Source: Paenimyroides marinum
Lineage (GTDB): Bacteria; Bacteroidota; Bacteroidia; Flavobacteriales; Flavobacteriaceae
Direction of reading: 5' to 3'
Assembly (NCBI RefSeq): GCF_900108395.1
Contig: NZ_FNXE01000008.1
Span: forward strand, 1-64,000
DNA: 64,000 bases
Shown in pieces: positions 29,334 to 37,550 of this stretch. The notes under the pieces were generated by a model. The model saw only the letters and a list, made by a program, of their open reading frames with translations. It searched no databases and was not told the origin of the DNA. Positions within the stretch are counted from its first letter, which is position 1. Each line of letters opens with the position of its first letter. The position numbers were made by a program, and so were the translations under genes.

Positions 29334-31739
29334 ATGAGTGAAACAGCTACAAAAGAAGCGTTAACTTTCGAAGATTTTAAACAAGAAGTTTTAAACGATT
29401 ATAAAACAGCACGCATTTCGCGAGAATGCAGTTTATTAGGCCGTAAAGAAGTATTAACCGGGAAAGCAAAATTCGGTATTTTCGGTGACGGAAAAGAAGT
29501 GCCGCAACTGGCAATGGCAAAAGCATTTAAAAACGGTGATTTCCGTTCAGGATATTATCGTGATCAAACCTTTATGATGGCAATCGGGGCGTTAAACATC
29601 CAACAGTTTTTTGCAGGATTGTATGGTCATCCGGATATTGAACAGGATCCAATGTCAGGTGGTCGTCAAATGGGCGGACATTTTGCAACCCACAGTTTAG
29701 ATGAAAACGGCGAGTGGAAAAACCTTACACAACAAAAAAATTCAAGTTCAGATATCTCTCCAACAGCAGGTCAAATGCCTCGTTTGTTAGGTTTGGCTCA
29801 AGCATCAAAAATTTACCGCGAATTTCCGAATGCAGATAAAGATCAAAAGTTTTCTATAAACGGAAACGAGGTTGCTTGGGGAACCATTGGTAACGCATCA
29901 ACTTCTGAAGGACTGTTTTTTGAAACAATCAACGCAGCTGGTGTATTGCAGGTTCCAATGGTAATGAGTGTTTGGGACGATATGTACGGAATTTCAGTTC
30001 ACGCACGCCATCAAACCACCAAAGAAAATATTTCTGAAATTTTAAAAGGATTCCGGAAAGAAGAGGATACCAACGGATACGAGATTTTAACGGTTCACGG
30101 TTGGGATTATCCTGCCTTGGTCGATACCTATGCAAAAGCATCGCAGATAGCTCGTACCAGTCACATACCGGTTTTAATTCACGTAAAAGAATTAACACAA
30201 CCACAAGGACATTCAACTTCTGGTTCGCATGAACGTTATAAATCACCAGAGCGTTTGCAATGGGAAAGTGAGTTTGACTGTATTGCAAAAATGCGTTCCT
30301 GGATGATTGAAAGCAGTATTGCAACAGCCGAAGAATTAGATACGCTGGATGCAGAGCTGAAAAAAGATGTTTTAAACGGTAAAAAAGCAGCTTGGGAGGC
30401 TTATTTAAATCCTATCAAAGAAGAAAGAGCATCGTTAATTGCTGTTTTAAATCAGGTAGCGTCTTCATCGGCAAATAAAGTGTTCATTGAAAAAATGATT
30501 GCTGATTTAAACGCTATTAAAGAACCTATCCGCAAAGACAACTTAACCACAGCCCGTAAAATCTTACGTATGGTTGTGGGGGAAAACGGTAAGGATCTTT
30601 TGGCAAATTGGATTAAAGATTACATCTACCAAATCCAGCCGAAATTCAGTTCGCATTTAATGTCGCAATCATCTAATAAATCAGAAAATATAACTGAAAT
30701 TTTACCGGTTTATGATGAAAATTCAACAGATGTAGATGCACGATTAATCATCAGAGATAATTTTGATAAAATATTTGAAACTTATCCCGAGGCCTTAATT
30801 TTCGGAGAAGACTCTGGAAATATTGGCGATGTAAACCAAGGTTTAGAAGGCTTACAGGAAAAATACGGAGAAAGCAGAGTGGCTGATGCAGGTATTCGCG
30901 AAGCAAGTATTTTAGGTCAGGGTATTGGTATGGCAATGCGTGGTTTACGACCAATTGCTGAAATTCAATATTTAGATTATTTATTGTACGCTTTACAAAT
31001 TATGAGCGATGATTTGGCTACTGTTCAGTACAGAACGGCCGGTAAACAAAAAGCACCGCTAATTGTTCGTACCCGTGGACACCGTTTAGAAGGCATTTGG
31101 CATTCAGGATCGCCAATGGGTATGATCATCAATGCCGTTCGTGGTATGCACGTATTGGTTCCAAGAAACATGACCAAAGCAGCAGGTTTTTACAATACCT
31201 TATTAAAAGCTGACGAACCGGCTTTGGTAATTGAATGTTTAAACGGTTACCGCTTAAAAGAAAAAATGCCGGCAAACATTGGCGAATTTACAACGCCAAT
31301 TGGTGTAGTAGAAACCATTAAAGAAGGAACCGATTTAACTATTGTTTCTTATGGATCTACTTTGCGATTGGTAGAGCAAGCTGCAAAAGAATTGTTAGAG
31401 ACTGGTATTGATGTGGAAATCATTGATGTACAATCATTATTGCCATTTGATAAAAATCACGACTGTGTAAAATCACTTCAAAAAACAAATCGTTTGTTGG
31501 TGGTAGATGAAGATGTACCGGGTGGTGCATCGGCTTATATTTTACAACAAATTGTAGATGTTCAAGAAGGATACAAATTTTTAGACAGCAAACCTGAAAC
31601 ATTGGCAGCAAAACCACACAGACCGGCTTACGGAACCGATGGTGATTATTTCTCTAAACCATCTGTAGAAGATGTTTTTGAAAAAGTTTATGCCATAATG
31701 AACGAGGTAAACCCAACAAAATATCCAAGTTTATACTAA
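29334..31739 (+). CDS. 2-oxoacid dehydrogenase E1, fused alpha and beta subunits
   Basis: An 801-residue thiamine-diphosphate enzyme joining E1-alpha (about 1-450) and E1-beta (about 475-801). The alpha part has GRKEVLTGKAKFGIFGDGKE, SGYYRDQTFM, GGRQMGGHFATHS and GNASTSEGLFFETINAAG with VMSVWDDMYGISV (TPP/Mg site region). The beta part has EALIFGEDSGNIGDVNQGLEGLQ, GIREASILGQGIGMAMRGLRPIAEIQYLDY, RTRGHRLEGIWHSGSPMG and the C-terminal transketolase-like VEIIDVQSLLPFD. It is most like the branched-chain 2-oxoisovalerate dehydrogenase E1 and supplies acyl-CoA primers for iso-fatty acids, which are plentiful in flavobacteria; substrate is inferred. No E2 or E3 gene is nearby. Confidence 0.88.
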   Translation: MSETATKEALTFEDFKQEVLNDYKTARISRECSLLGRKEVLTGKAKFGIFGDGKEVPQLAMAKAFKNGDFRSGYYRDQTFMMAIGALNIQQFFAGLYGHPDIEQDPMSGGRQMGGHFATHSLDENGEWKNLTQQKNSSSDISPTAGQMPRLLGLAQASKIYREFPNADKDQKFSINGNEVAWGTIGNASTSEGLFFETINAAGVLQVPMVMSVWDDMYGISVHARHQTTKENISEILKGFRKEEDTNGYEILTVHGWDYPALVDTYAKASQIARTSHIPVLIHVKELTQPQGHSTSGSHERYKSPERLQWESEFDCIAKMRSWMIESSIATAEELDTLDAELKKDVLNGKKAAWEAYLNPIKEERASLIAVLNQVASSSANKVFIEKMIADLNAIKEPIRKDNLTTARKILRMVVGENGKDLLANWIKDYIYQIQPKFSSHLMSQSSNKSENITEILPVYDENSTDVDARLIIRDNFDKIFETYPEALIFGEDSGNIGDVNQGLEGLQEKYGESRVADAGIREASILGQGIGMAMRGLRPIAEIQYLDYLLYALQIMSDDLATVQYRTAGKQKAPLIVRTRGHRLEGIWHSGSPMGMIINAVRGMHVLVPRNMTKAAGFYNTLLKADEPALVIECLNGYRLKEKMPANIGEFTTPIGVVETIKEGTDLTIVSYGSTLRLVEQAAKELLETGIDVEIIDVQSLLPFDKNHDCVKSLQKTNRLLVVDEDVPGGASAYILQQIVDVQEGYKFLDSKPETLAAKPHRPAYGTDGDYFSKPSVEDVFEKVYAIMNEVNPTKYPSLY

Positions 31740-31823
31740 ACAGATAAAAGAAAATAGACGAAAGATAAAAGACTTATTGATTGTTTATTTTTTTAAAATT
31801 CTATTAAATAGTTTCTGTTATTT

Positions 31824-31850
31824 AAAGCATCTTATTTAGGTGCTTTTTTT
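31824..31850 (+). terminator. Terminator after the E1 dehydrogenase gene
   Basis: AAAGCATC at 31824-31831 pairs with GGTGCTTT at 31839-31846 (one wobble), followed by TTTT. It directly abuts the next promoter. Confidence 0.65.
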
Positions 31851-31858
31851 TATATTTG
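31851..31858 (+). promoter_or_regulatory. -7 element for the 265-aa membrane protein gene
   Basis: TATATTTG, exact match, 17 nt before the ATG at 31876, immediately after the upstream terminator T-run. Confidence 0.55.
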
Positions 31859-31875
31859 ATAAATTATAATTTACA

Positions 31876-32673
31876 ATGAAATACAATCCGTTTAAAATAA
31901 TTCTTTGGATACTGTTTTTGGTCTTTGTATTGCTAAACAGCTTGCGGTTATTCATTTACGGGTTTATAATCAGTTTTATGATTGTAATTATTGATCGTGC
32001 TTTTTTTGGAACAAGAAAAAGATCCGACCACCAGTTTTTGAATTTATTTTTTGCCTTTACCTCAATAGTTGCTTTGTTTTATACATTTTCTCCCTTTTTT
32101 AGATCATTAGAATTTAAAATTTCACATCCAAAATGGCAAAAATTAGAGGTGTTGTCTATTCAAAGAGGAGCAACCAGTAATGTTTCTACTCCGTTTAACT
32201 TTTTAGAAAAAACATATACTCCTGTAACGATAAATTATTTAGATGTTGATGGTAAGCTGCAATCAAGAAGGGAAGAAATCAAGCATTACGCCATTTTAGG
32301 ATTTGAACCTTTGTTTAAAAAACAAATCATTGAAAAAGAACTCGATTATATTCATAGCCGCAGTCTTAATAAATTAATCGATAAAAAAGCGGTAAACCTT
32401 TACCAGCATCCATTTAAAAATAGTATAAAAATGTTTAAAGGCAATGATGCGTTTGCTTTGCGACATTCGATCGGGTTTCAAATTGCTTTGCTTATAACAT
32501 ATCTGTTATTTATTGGCTTAACCATTTATTGCGTGTTGCGCTACAAACAGTTAAAAACTGCAATAAAATCAACTAACATCAAAGAGCAAAAAAAAGCTTA
32601 CATAATACTATTTATTGTAATGTGCACTTATTTAGTTTTGGCAATCACTGTTTTACATTATCTAAAGTTTTAA
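31876..32673 (+). CDS. Membrane protein of unknown function (265 aa)
   Basis: Not recognised. Hydrophobic segments at about residues 8-28, 30-42, 55-75, 200-220 and 238-262 flank a polar central domain (about 78-195). That domain is rich in basic residues and contains RREEIKHYAILGFEPLFKKQIIEKELDY. The layout suggests an inner-membrane protein with one sizable extramembrane domain, perhaps periplasmic. The internal YTFSPFFRSLEFKISHPKWQK has the look of the DUF3592-type small membrane proteins, but I cannot confirm that. It has its own -7 element and stands as a single gene between the E1 dehydrogenase and the oxoamine synthase. Confidence 0.65.
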   Translation: MKYNPFKIILWILFLVFVLLNSLRLFIYGFIISFMIVIIDRAFFGTRKRSDHQFLNLFFAFTSIVALFYTFSPFFRSLEFKISHPKWQKLEVLSIQRGATSNVSTPFNFLEKTYTPVTINYLDVDGKLQSRREEIKHYAILGFEPLFKKQIIEKELDYIHSRSLNKLIDKKAVNLYQHPFKNSIKMFKGNDAFALRHSIGFQIALLITYLLFIGLTIYCVLRYKQLKTAIKSTNIKEQKKAYIILFIVMCTYLVLAITVLHYLKF

Positions 32674-32736
32674 ATAATTGTAACGAAACAGTTTGTAATC
32701 TTAATAAATTAAGCCTTTTACATTAAAAAAAAACAT

Positions 32737-32744
32737 TAACTTTG
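32737..32744 (+). promoter_or_regulatory. -7 element for the oxoamine synthase gene
   Basis: TAACTTTG followed by CACC, exact TAnnTTTG match, 23 nt before the ATG at 32768. Confidence 0.6.
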
Positions 32745-32767
32745 CACCGTTAAAAAAACAAATAAAA

Positions 32768-34033
32768 ATGGTTAAAGATTTATTTGAAAGAATTCACGAT
32801 AATAAAGGTCCGTTAGGAAAATGGGCTTCTCAGGCAGAAGGTTATTTTGTATTTCCAAAATTAGAAGGAAAATTAGGACCAAGAATGCAATTTCAGGGAA
32901 AAGAAGTATTAAACTGGTCTATTAATGACTATTTAGGTTTAGCTACGCATCCCGAAGTTTTAAAAGCAGATGCTGATGCTGCCGCTGAATATGGTGCCGC
33001 TTATCCCATGGGGGCCCGTATGATGTCCGGACACACAGACTGGCACGAAAAATTACAAGATGAATTAGCAGCTTTTGTTCATAAAGAAGCAGCTTATTTA
33101 TTAAACTTTGGATACCAGGGAATGGTTTCAACCATTGATGCTTTGGTAACTAAAAACGATGTGATTGTTTATGATGTTGATTCTCATGCTTGTATTATCG
33201 ACGGTGTACGTTTACACATGGGTAAACGTTTTACTTATAAACACAATGATGTTGAATCATTAGAAAAAAACCTGCAACGTGCAACCAAAATGGCTAAGGA
33301 ACAAAACGGTGGTATTTTGGTTATTACCGAAGGTGTTTTTGGAATGCGCGGACAACAAGGAAAAATAAAAGAAATTATTGCATTAAAAGAAAAATATAAT
33401 TTCCGTTTATTGGTTGACGATGCACATGGATTTGGTACGTTAGGTAAAACTGGTGCCGGAGCAGGTGAGGAGCAAGGTTGCCAGGATGGAATTGATGTGT
33501 ATTTCTCTACATTTGCAAAATCAATGGCATCTATCGGAGCGTTTATTGCAGCTGATAAAGATATTATCGATTATTTAAAATACAATTTGCGTTCGCAAAT
33601 GTTTGCAAAATCATTGCCAATGATTTTAGTAAAAGGTGCGCTGAAACGTTTACAGTTGTTAAGAGAAAACCCAAGTTTAAAAGATAAATTGTGGGAAAAT
33701 GTAAACCGTTTACAAAATGGTTTAAAAGATCGCGGATTTAGCATAGGGGATACCAATACTTGTGTTACGCCGGTTTATTTGGAAGGATCTATTCCTGAAG
33801 CAATGATTATGGTAAACGATTTACGTGAAAATTACGGAATCTTCTTATCAATCGTTGTATATCCGGTTATTCCAAAAGGAATCATTTTACTACGTGTAAT
33901 TCCAACAGCTTCTCATACATTTGAAGACATCGATCAAACTTTGTCTGCATTTGAAGCAATCCGTAGCAAACTAACCGATGGTACATACAAAAAAATTGCT
34001 GCTGAAACCACAGTGGATATGGAGGCACAATAA
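32768..34033 (+). CDS. Alpha-oxoamine synthase: serine palmitoyltransferase or cysteate acyltransferase type
   Basis: A 421-residue PLP enzyme that condenses an acyl thioester with an amino acid. Evidence: NWSINDYLGLATHPEVL, GARMMSGHTDWHEKLQDELAAF, VDSHACIIDGVR, VITEGVFGMRGQQG, LLVDDAHGFGTLG (cofactor Asp and His) and the Schiff-base Lys in STFAKSMASIGAF. The family includes BioF, Kbl, HemA, Spt and the cysteate C-fatty acyltransferase that makes capnine. Flavobacteria often make sulfonolipids needed for gliding, so the last two are most likely. The long N-terminal extension (FERIHDNKGPLGKWASQAEGY) differs from BioF. A strong terminator follows; no partner lipid genes are adjacent. Confidence 0.8.
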   Translation: MVKDLFERIHDNKGPLGKWASQAEGYFVFPKLEGKLGPRMQFQGKEVLNWSINDYLGLATHPEVLKADADAAAEYGAAYPMGARMMSGHTDWHEKLQDELAAFVHKEAAYLLNFGYQGMVSTIDALVTKNDVIVYDVDSHACIIDGVRLHMGKRFTYKHNDVESLEKNLQRATKMAKEQNGGILVITEGVFGMRGQQGKIKEIIALKEKYNFRLLVDDAHGFGTLGKTGAGAGEEQGCQDGIDVYFSTFAKSMASIGAFIAADKDIIDYLKYNLRSQMFAKSLPMILVKGALKRLQLLRENPSLKDKLWENVNRLQNGLKDRGFSIGDTNTCVTPVYLEGSIPEAMIMVNDLRENYGIFLSIVVYPVIPKGIILLRVIPTASHTFEDIDQTLSAFEAIRSKLTDGTYKKIAAETTVDMEAQ

Positions 34034-34054
34034 AATTTAAATTTATATCATATT

Positions 34055-34095
34055 AAAACAAACAGCACTTTAATTAAAGTGCTGTTTGTTTTTTG
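34055..34095. terminator. Bidirectional terminator overlapping the NlpE-like gene end
   Basis: A perfect 17-bp inverted repeat, 34055-34071 with 34076-34092, across an AATT loop, with T-runs on both strands. The right arm covers the last codons (KKQTAL and stop) of the minus-strand lipoprotein gene. Confidence 0.9.
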
Positions 34096-34841
34096 TAAGA
34101 TCCGTTAAAAGGAGCAAATTTTAAACTGTCATTGCATTTAAACCGTACAGAATCTTTTGGAATTTTTTCAAATAAAACGTGGGCTTCTTTTTGTGTAAAA
34201 ATAACCCTTAAATTACCTTCGGTCTTATTTAATGCGGCATTTAACTGAAACCTTTTATCTAACATAGCTTTTAAATTTACGGTACAATTGCTAAGAGAAT
34301 CCATCTTATTAAAATGGGTCAACAGCAAATTATAAGTATCTTTTTTGTCGTGTTTTACAACTAATTTGTTGTATAAATTTATGGTGTCGCCTGATAAGTA
34401 AACATTTTCAATGGTTTCAGGTTTAAAAGAACTCTTTTTATATAGAATATAATCAGGAGCAAAAGTTCCCTTTACTTCTTTTAAATCACTACCTACACGT
34501 AAAATAATGTTCTGATTTTTTATTTTATAGAATAACTTTTCGCGGTCAAACGTTGCGATAAACACGCTGTCTTTTCGTTTCCAGGTACCAATTCTTGTTT
34601 CGGGCAGTTCATTTCTTTCCTGATAGTAAATCGTTCTTGAAACCGTACTGTCTTTATAAATTCTCAGTGAAGTTTCAATACCTGGGCAATCAGGACAAGG
34701 AATAACCCCTTCATAGGTATTACAAAAAATAGTATCTAAAAGCGATTGTTCAATAACAACAACAGCTTTATCGTCTTTTTTGCAACTTGTAAAAAAGATA
34801 ATCGCAGTTATTATGTTTAATACAAGAATATTTTTTCTCAT
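34074..34841 (-). CDS. NlpE-N-domain outer-membrane lipoprotein
   Basis: A 255-residue lipoprotein. The signal peptide ends in a lipobox, FFTSC, at Cys20. The NlpE N-terminal hallmark is the CPDCPGIETSLRIYKDSTV segment (Cys-x-x-Cys), preceded by YEGVIPC; NlpE senses surface and lipoprotein-sorting stress in enterobacteria through Cpx. Here no Cpx system is visible, so the role is open. A C-terminal META/HslJ-like domain may be present: LVVKHDKKDTYNLL, then LKFAPFNGSYKK. It has a perfect promoter (34875-34905), and its last codons form part of a terminator hairpin. Confidence 0.8.
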   Translation of the reverse strand: MRKNILVLNIITAIIFFTSCKKDDKAVVVIEQSLLDTIFCNTYEGVIPCPDCPGIETSLRIYKDSTVSRTIYYQERNELPETRIGTWKRKDSVFIATFDREKLFYKIKNQNIILRVGSDLKEVKGTFAPDYILYKKSSFKPETIENVYLSGDTINLYNKLVVKHDKKDTYNLLLTHFNKMDSLSNCTVNLKAMLDKRFQLNAALNKTEGNLRVIFTQKEAHVLFEKIPKDSVRFKCNDSLKFAPFNGSYKKQTAL

Positions 34842-34874
34842 AGTAAGTATGGATAGAAGTTATTAAGTGCTTAT

Positions 34875-34905
34875 CAAAAATAATTCCATTTTTTAACAAA
34901 TCAAA
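34875..34905 (-). promoter_or_regulatory. Consensus promoter of the NlpE-like gene
   Basis: On the minus strand TTTG (34905-34902), a 19-nt spacer and TATTTTTG (34882-34875): an exact -33/-7 match. Confidence 0.75.
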
Positions 34906-34956
34906 AAAATAATTGTAAAAAAGACTATTACTGTTTTAAAAATGCAAGAATTAAAT

Positions 34957-34964
34957 TACTTTTG
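34957..34964 (+). promoter_or_regulatory. -7 element of guaA
   Basis: TACTTTTG, TAnnTTTG match, 20 nt before ATG 34984. It lies inside the frame's longer extension from 34942, arguing against that upstream start. Confidence 0.6.
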
Positions 34965-34983
34965 CATAAAGATAAACATCACA

Positions 34984-36516
34984 ATGACACAAGGAATAAT
35001 TATTTTAGATTTTGGTTCGCAGTACAATCAGTTAATTGCGCGCCGGATCCGAGAATTCGGGGTTTACACCGAAATCATCCCTTACAATACACCGATTTCT
35101 GAAATTAAAAAACATGATCCAAAAGGAATTATCTTATCAGGCGGACCTTCTTCAGTTTTTGGAGACGATGCAGCTTTGGTTGATAAAGAATTGTTTGAAA
35201 TGGGTGTGCCTGTTTTAGGAATTTGCTACGGAATGCAGCTGATTTCACATCTTTTAGGCGGTGAAGTTAAGAAAGGTGTAAAAGGTGAATACGGTAAATC
35301 TGAATTAACAGTCTTAAAACAAAATAGTTTATTTAACGGTATTGCTGAAAAATCAACCGTTTGGATGAGTCATTTTGATGAAGTAATAAAAGCTCCGGAA
35401 GGATTTGTGGTTTCTGGAAAATCAAACATAGATATTGCCGCTTTGGCAAACGAAGAGCAAAAAGTTTACGCTGTTCAGTTTCATCCAGAAGTAACACATT
35501 CTGAATTTGGGTCTAAAATGTTAGAAAACTTTGTTTTTAATATTTGTAAGGCAGAGAAAAATTGGGTTTTAAAAGATTTTATCGAAACCGAAATTCAAAG
35601 AATTAAAAATGTTGTTGGCGATAAAAAAGTTATTTTAGGGCTTTCGGGCGGAGTAGATTCTTCGGTTGCAGCTGTTTTAATTCACCGCGCCATTGGCGAT
35701 CAGCTAACGTGTATTTTTGTTGATACAGGTTTGTTGCGTAAAGACGAAGGCAAAAAAGTAATGGAAAATTATGGTAAGCATTTCCATATGAACATTAAAA
35801 TGGTCGATGCTTCTGAACGTTTTCTTACTAATTTAAAAGGAATTGACGAACCGGAAGCAAAACGAAAATCTATCGGACGTGATTTCGTGGCGGTTTTTGA
35901 TGAAGAATCTAAAAAGTTCGACGATGCTTCTTTCTTGGCACAGGGAACTATTTATCCCGATGTTATTGAATCACAATCAGTAAAAGGACCGTCGGCAACT
36001 ATTAAATCACATCACAATGTAGGCGGATTGCCCGAAGATATGAAATTACAGTTGTTAGAACCATTACGTGAGTTGTTTAAAGACGAAGTCCGTAAAGTAG
36101 GGGTTGAATTAGGAATTCCAAGAGAATTAGTTTATCGTCATCCGTTCCCGGGACCAGGATTGGGAATTCGTGTATTAGGTGAAGTTGATGCTGAAAAAGT
36201 ACGAATTTTACAAGAAGCCGATCAGATTTTTATCGATGAATTATATGCACACAATTTATATGATGAGGTATCACAAGCCTTCGTGGTTTTATTACCTGTA
36301 AAATCAGTAGGGGTAATGGGCGATGAACGTACGTATGAATATACGGCAGTTGTTCGTTCTGCAAATACCATTGATTTTATGACGGCAACCTGGAGTAAAT
36401 TACCTTATGAGTTTTTAGAATTGGTTTCGAACCGAATCATAAACGAAGTTAAAGGTATTAACCGCGTTGCTTACGATATCAGCTCTAAACCACCGGCAAC
36501 AATTGAGTGGGAATAA
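34984..36516 (+). CDS. guaA: GMP synthase (glutamine-hydrolysing)
   Basis: GuaA turns XMP into GMP using glutamine and ATP. The 510-residue product has the class I glutamine amidotransferase with catalytic Cys in GICYGMQLISH and the His/Glu pair in QFHPEVTHSEFG, then the ATP pyrophosphatase P-loop GLSGGVDSSVAA, and the dimerisation domain with YRHPFPGPGLGIR through NRVAYDISSKPPATIEWE. ATG 34984 starts the family-typical MTQGIIILDFGSQY; the upstream ATG at 34942 would precede the -7 element. Length is normal. A terminator follows directly. Confidence 0.97.
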   Translation: MTQGIIILDFGSQYNQLIARRIREFGVYTEIIPYNTPISEIKKHDPKGIILSGGPSSVFGDDAALVDKELFEMGVPVLGICYGMQLISHLLGGEVKKGVKGEYGKSELTVLKQNSLFNGIAEKSTVWMSHFDEVIKAPEGFVVSGKSNIDIAALANEEQKVYAVQFHPEVTHSEFGSKMLENFVFNICKAEKNWVLKDFIETEIQRIKNVVGDKKVILGLSGGVDSSVAAVLIHRAIGDQLTCIFVDTGLLRKDEGKKVMENYGKHFHMNIKMVDASERFLTNLKGIDEPEAKRKSIGRDFVAVFDEESKKFDDASFLAQGTIYPDVIESQSVKGPSATIKSHHNVGGLPEDMKLQLLEPLRELFKDEVRKVGVELGIPRELVYRHPFPGPGLGIRVLGEVDAEKVRILQEADQIFIDELYAHNLYDEVSQAFVVLLPVKSVGVMGDERTYEYTAVVRSANTIDFMTATWSKLPYEFLELVSNRIINEVKGINRVAYDISSKPPATIEWE

Positions 36517-36520
36517 TATT

Positions 36521-36553
36521 AAAACCGTTGTGAAAGCAACGGTTTTGTTTTTT
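36521..36553 (+). terminator. guaA terminator
   Basis: AAAACCGTTG at 36521-36530, loop TGAAAG, CAACGGTTTT at 36537-36546, then a T-run. Confidence 0.9.
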
Positions 36554-36585
36554 TATTTCAAGTACTACACTTGAATCAGCAGGGT

Positions 36586-36816
36586 TTAATCCCATAGTTT
36601 AAAAGCTTTTAAAAAGAAAACGATTGATAATAAAGTGGATACATATATAGCTAATATTCGCTTAGAAACTATTGATTTATCATAGCTATCTATTTCCTCT
36701 CCTTTACTTTTCATTTTCCTTATCCACCATTTATTAAAAAAATAAATAGAGAATGAAAGTAGCAACAATAATAATCCGTACAAAAAATTATCTAATTCAA
36801 AATTATCTGATTTCAT
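36586..36816 (-). CDS. Small membrane protein of unknown function (76 aa)
   Basis: Two hydrophobic segments, about residues 10-29 (LDNFLYGLLLLLLSFSIYFF) and 52-71 (ILAIYVSTLLSIVFFLKAF), separated by a charged loop WWIRKMKSKGEEIDSYDKS. No family is recognised. It is located between the guaA terminator and a long palindrome, on the strand opposite to guaA. Its frame and amino-acid composition look like a real inner-membrane protein, but with 76 residues and no promoter match the call stays cautious. Confidence 0.5.
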   Translation of the reverse strand: MKSDNFELDNFLYGLLLLLLSFSIYFFNKWWIRKMKSKGEEIDSYDKSIVSKRILAIYVSTLLSIVFFLKAFKLWD

Positions 36817-36838
36817 ACTTTTTCTAAATTATTAGATA

Positions 36839-36877
36839 TCCAAACCTCACAGGTTTTCAAAACCTGTGAGGTTTGGA
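36839..36877. repeat. Perfect 19-bp palindrome
   Basis: Positions 36839-36857 and 36859-36877 are perfect inverted copies (TCCAAACCTCACAGGTTTT) around a single central C. It lies 5 nt beyond the yggS stop and could act as its terminator on the minus strand, but no real T-run follows. The CCTCACAGGTTT core resembles dispersed palindromes of flavobacteria. Confidence 0.7.
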
Positions 36878-36881
36878 TTGG

Positions 36882-37541
36882 TTATCTACTCCCAAAAATA
36901 CTGCTTCCAATTCGTACAATGGTACTTCCGCATTCAATGGCAATCTGGTAATCGCCACTCATTCCCATAGAAAGTTGTTGAAAATGGCAGTTTGACAATT
37001 GGTAAGGTTGTAAATAATCGAAAATATCTTTTAAAGATTGAAATTCGCTCCGTATTTTGTCGTTATTGTCTGTAAATGAAGCCATTCCCATTAATCCGAC
37101 AATTTTAATGTTTTCTAATGCTTTGAATTCATCAGAATGAATCAGTTGCAACAATTCATCGTGAGCCAGTCCAAATTTTGTTTCTTCGGTGGCTATGTAA
37201 ACTTGCAATAAACAAGGAATTACGCGTCGCCATTTTTTTGCCTGTTTGTTTATTTCAATCAATAATTTTAAACTGTCAACCCCGTGAATTAAATTTACAT
37301 AAGGTGCCATGTATTTTACCTTGTTGGTTTGTACGTGACCAATCATGTGCCATTGAATATCTTTTGGCATTTGTTCCCATTTTTCGGTCATTTCCTGAAT
37401 TTTGTTCTCGCCAAAAATACGCTGACCGGCATGGTAAGCTTCCATTAAATCTTCCACAGGCTTGGTTTTTGAAACAGCAACCAAATGGACGTTTTCAGGT
37501 AAATTGTTCTTAATACGTAATAAATTTTCGCTAATAGACAT
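36882..37541 (-). CDS. YggS-family PLP homeostasis protein
   Basis: A 219-residue single-domain PLP-binding protein (alanine-racemase-like fold). The cofactor Lys lies in VHLVAVSKTKPVEDL. Other signatures are RIFGENKIQEMTEKW, WHMIGHVQTNKVKYM, GLMGMASFTDNN and SMGMSGDYQIAIECGSTIVRIGSSIFG. YggS/PLPBP proteins buffer free PLP and affect amino-acid metabolism; they are not known to be enzymes. It starts 9 nt after the DUF1015 gene and is thus the last gene of that unit. Confidence 0.93.
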   Translation of the reverse strand: MSISENLLRIKNNLPENVHLVAVSKTKPVEDLMEAYHAGQRIFGENKIQEMTEKWEQMPKDIQWHMIGHVQTNKVKYMAPYVNLIHGVDSLKLLIEINKQAKKWRRVIPCLLQVYIATEETKFGLAHDELLQLIHSDEFKALENIKIVGLMGMASFTDNNDKIRSEFQSLKDIFDYLQPYQLSNCHFQQLSMGMSGDYQIAIECGSTIVRIGSSIFGSR

Positions 37542-37550
37542 ATTTAATCG

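Noticed and set aside
29929-30324. Minus-strand frame of 131 codons within the E1 dehydrogenase gene
   Set aside because: Antisense shadow with no recognisable features or promoter.
34942-34983. Upstream ATG for guaA
   Set aside because: The -7 element TACTTTTG is within the extension and the family start is MTQGIIILDFGSQY.
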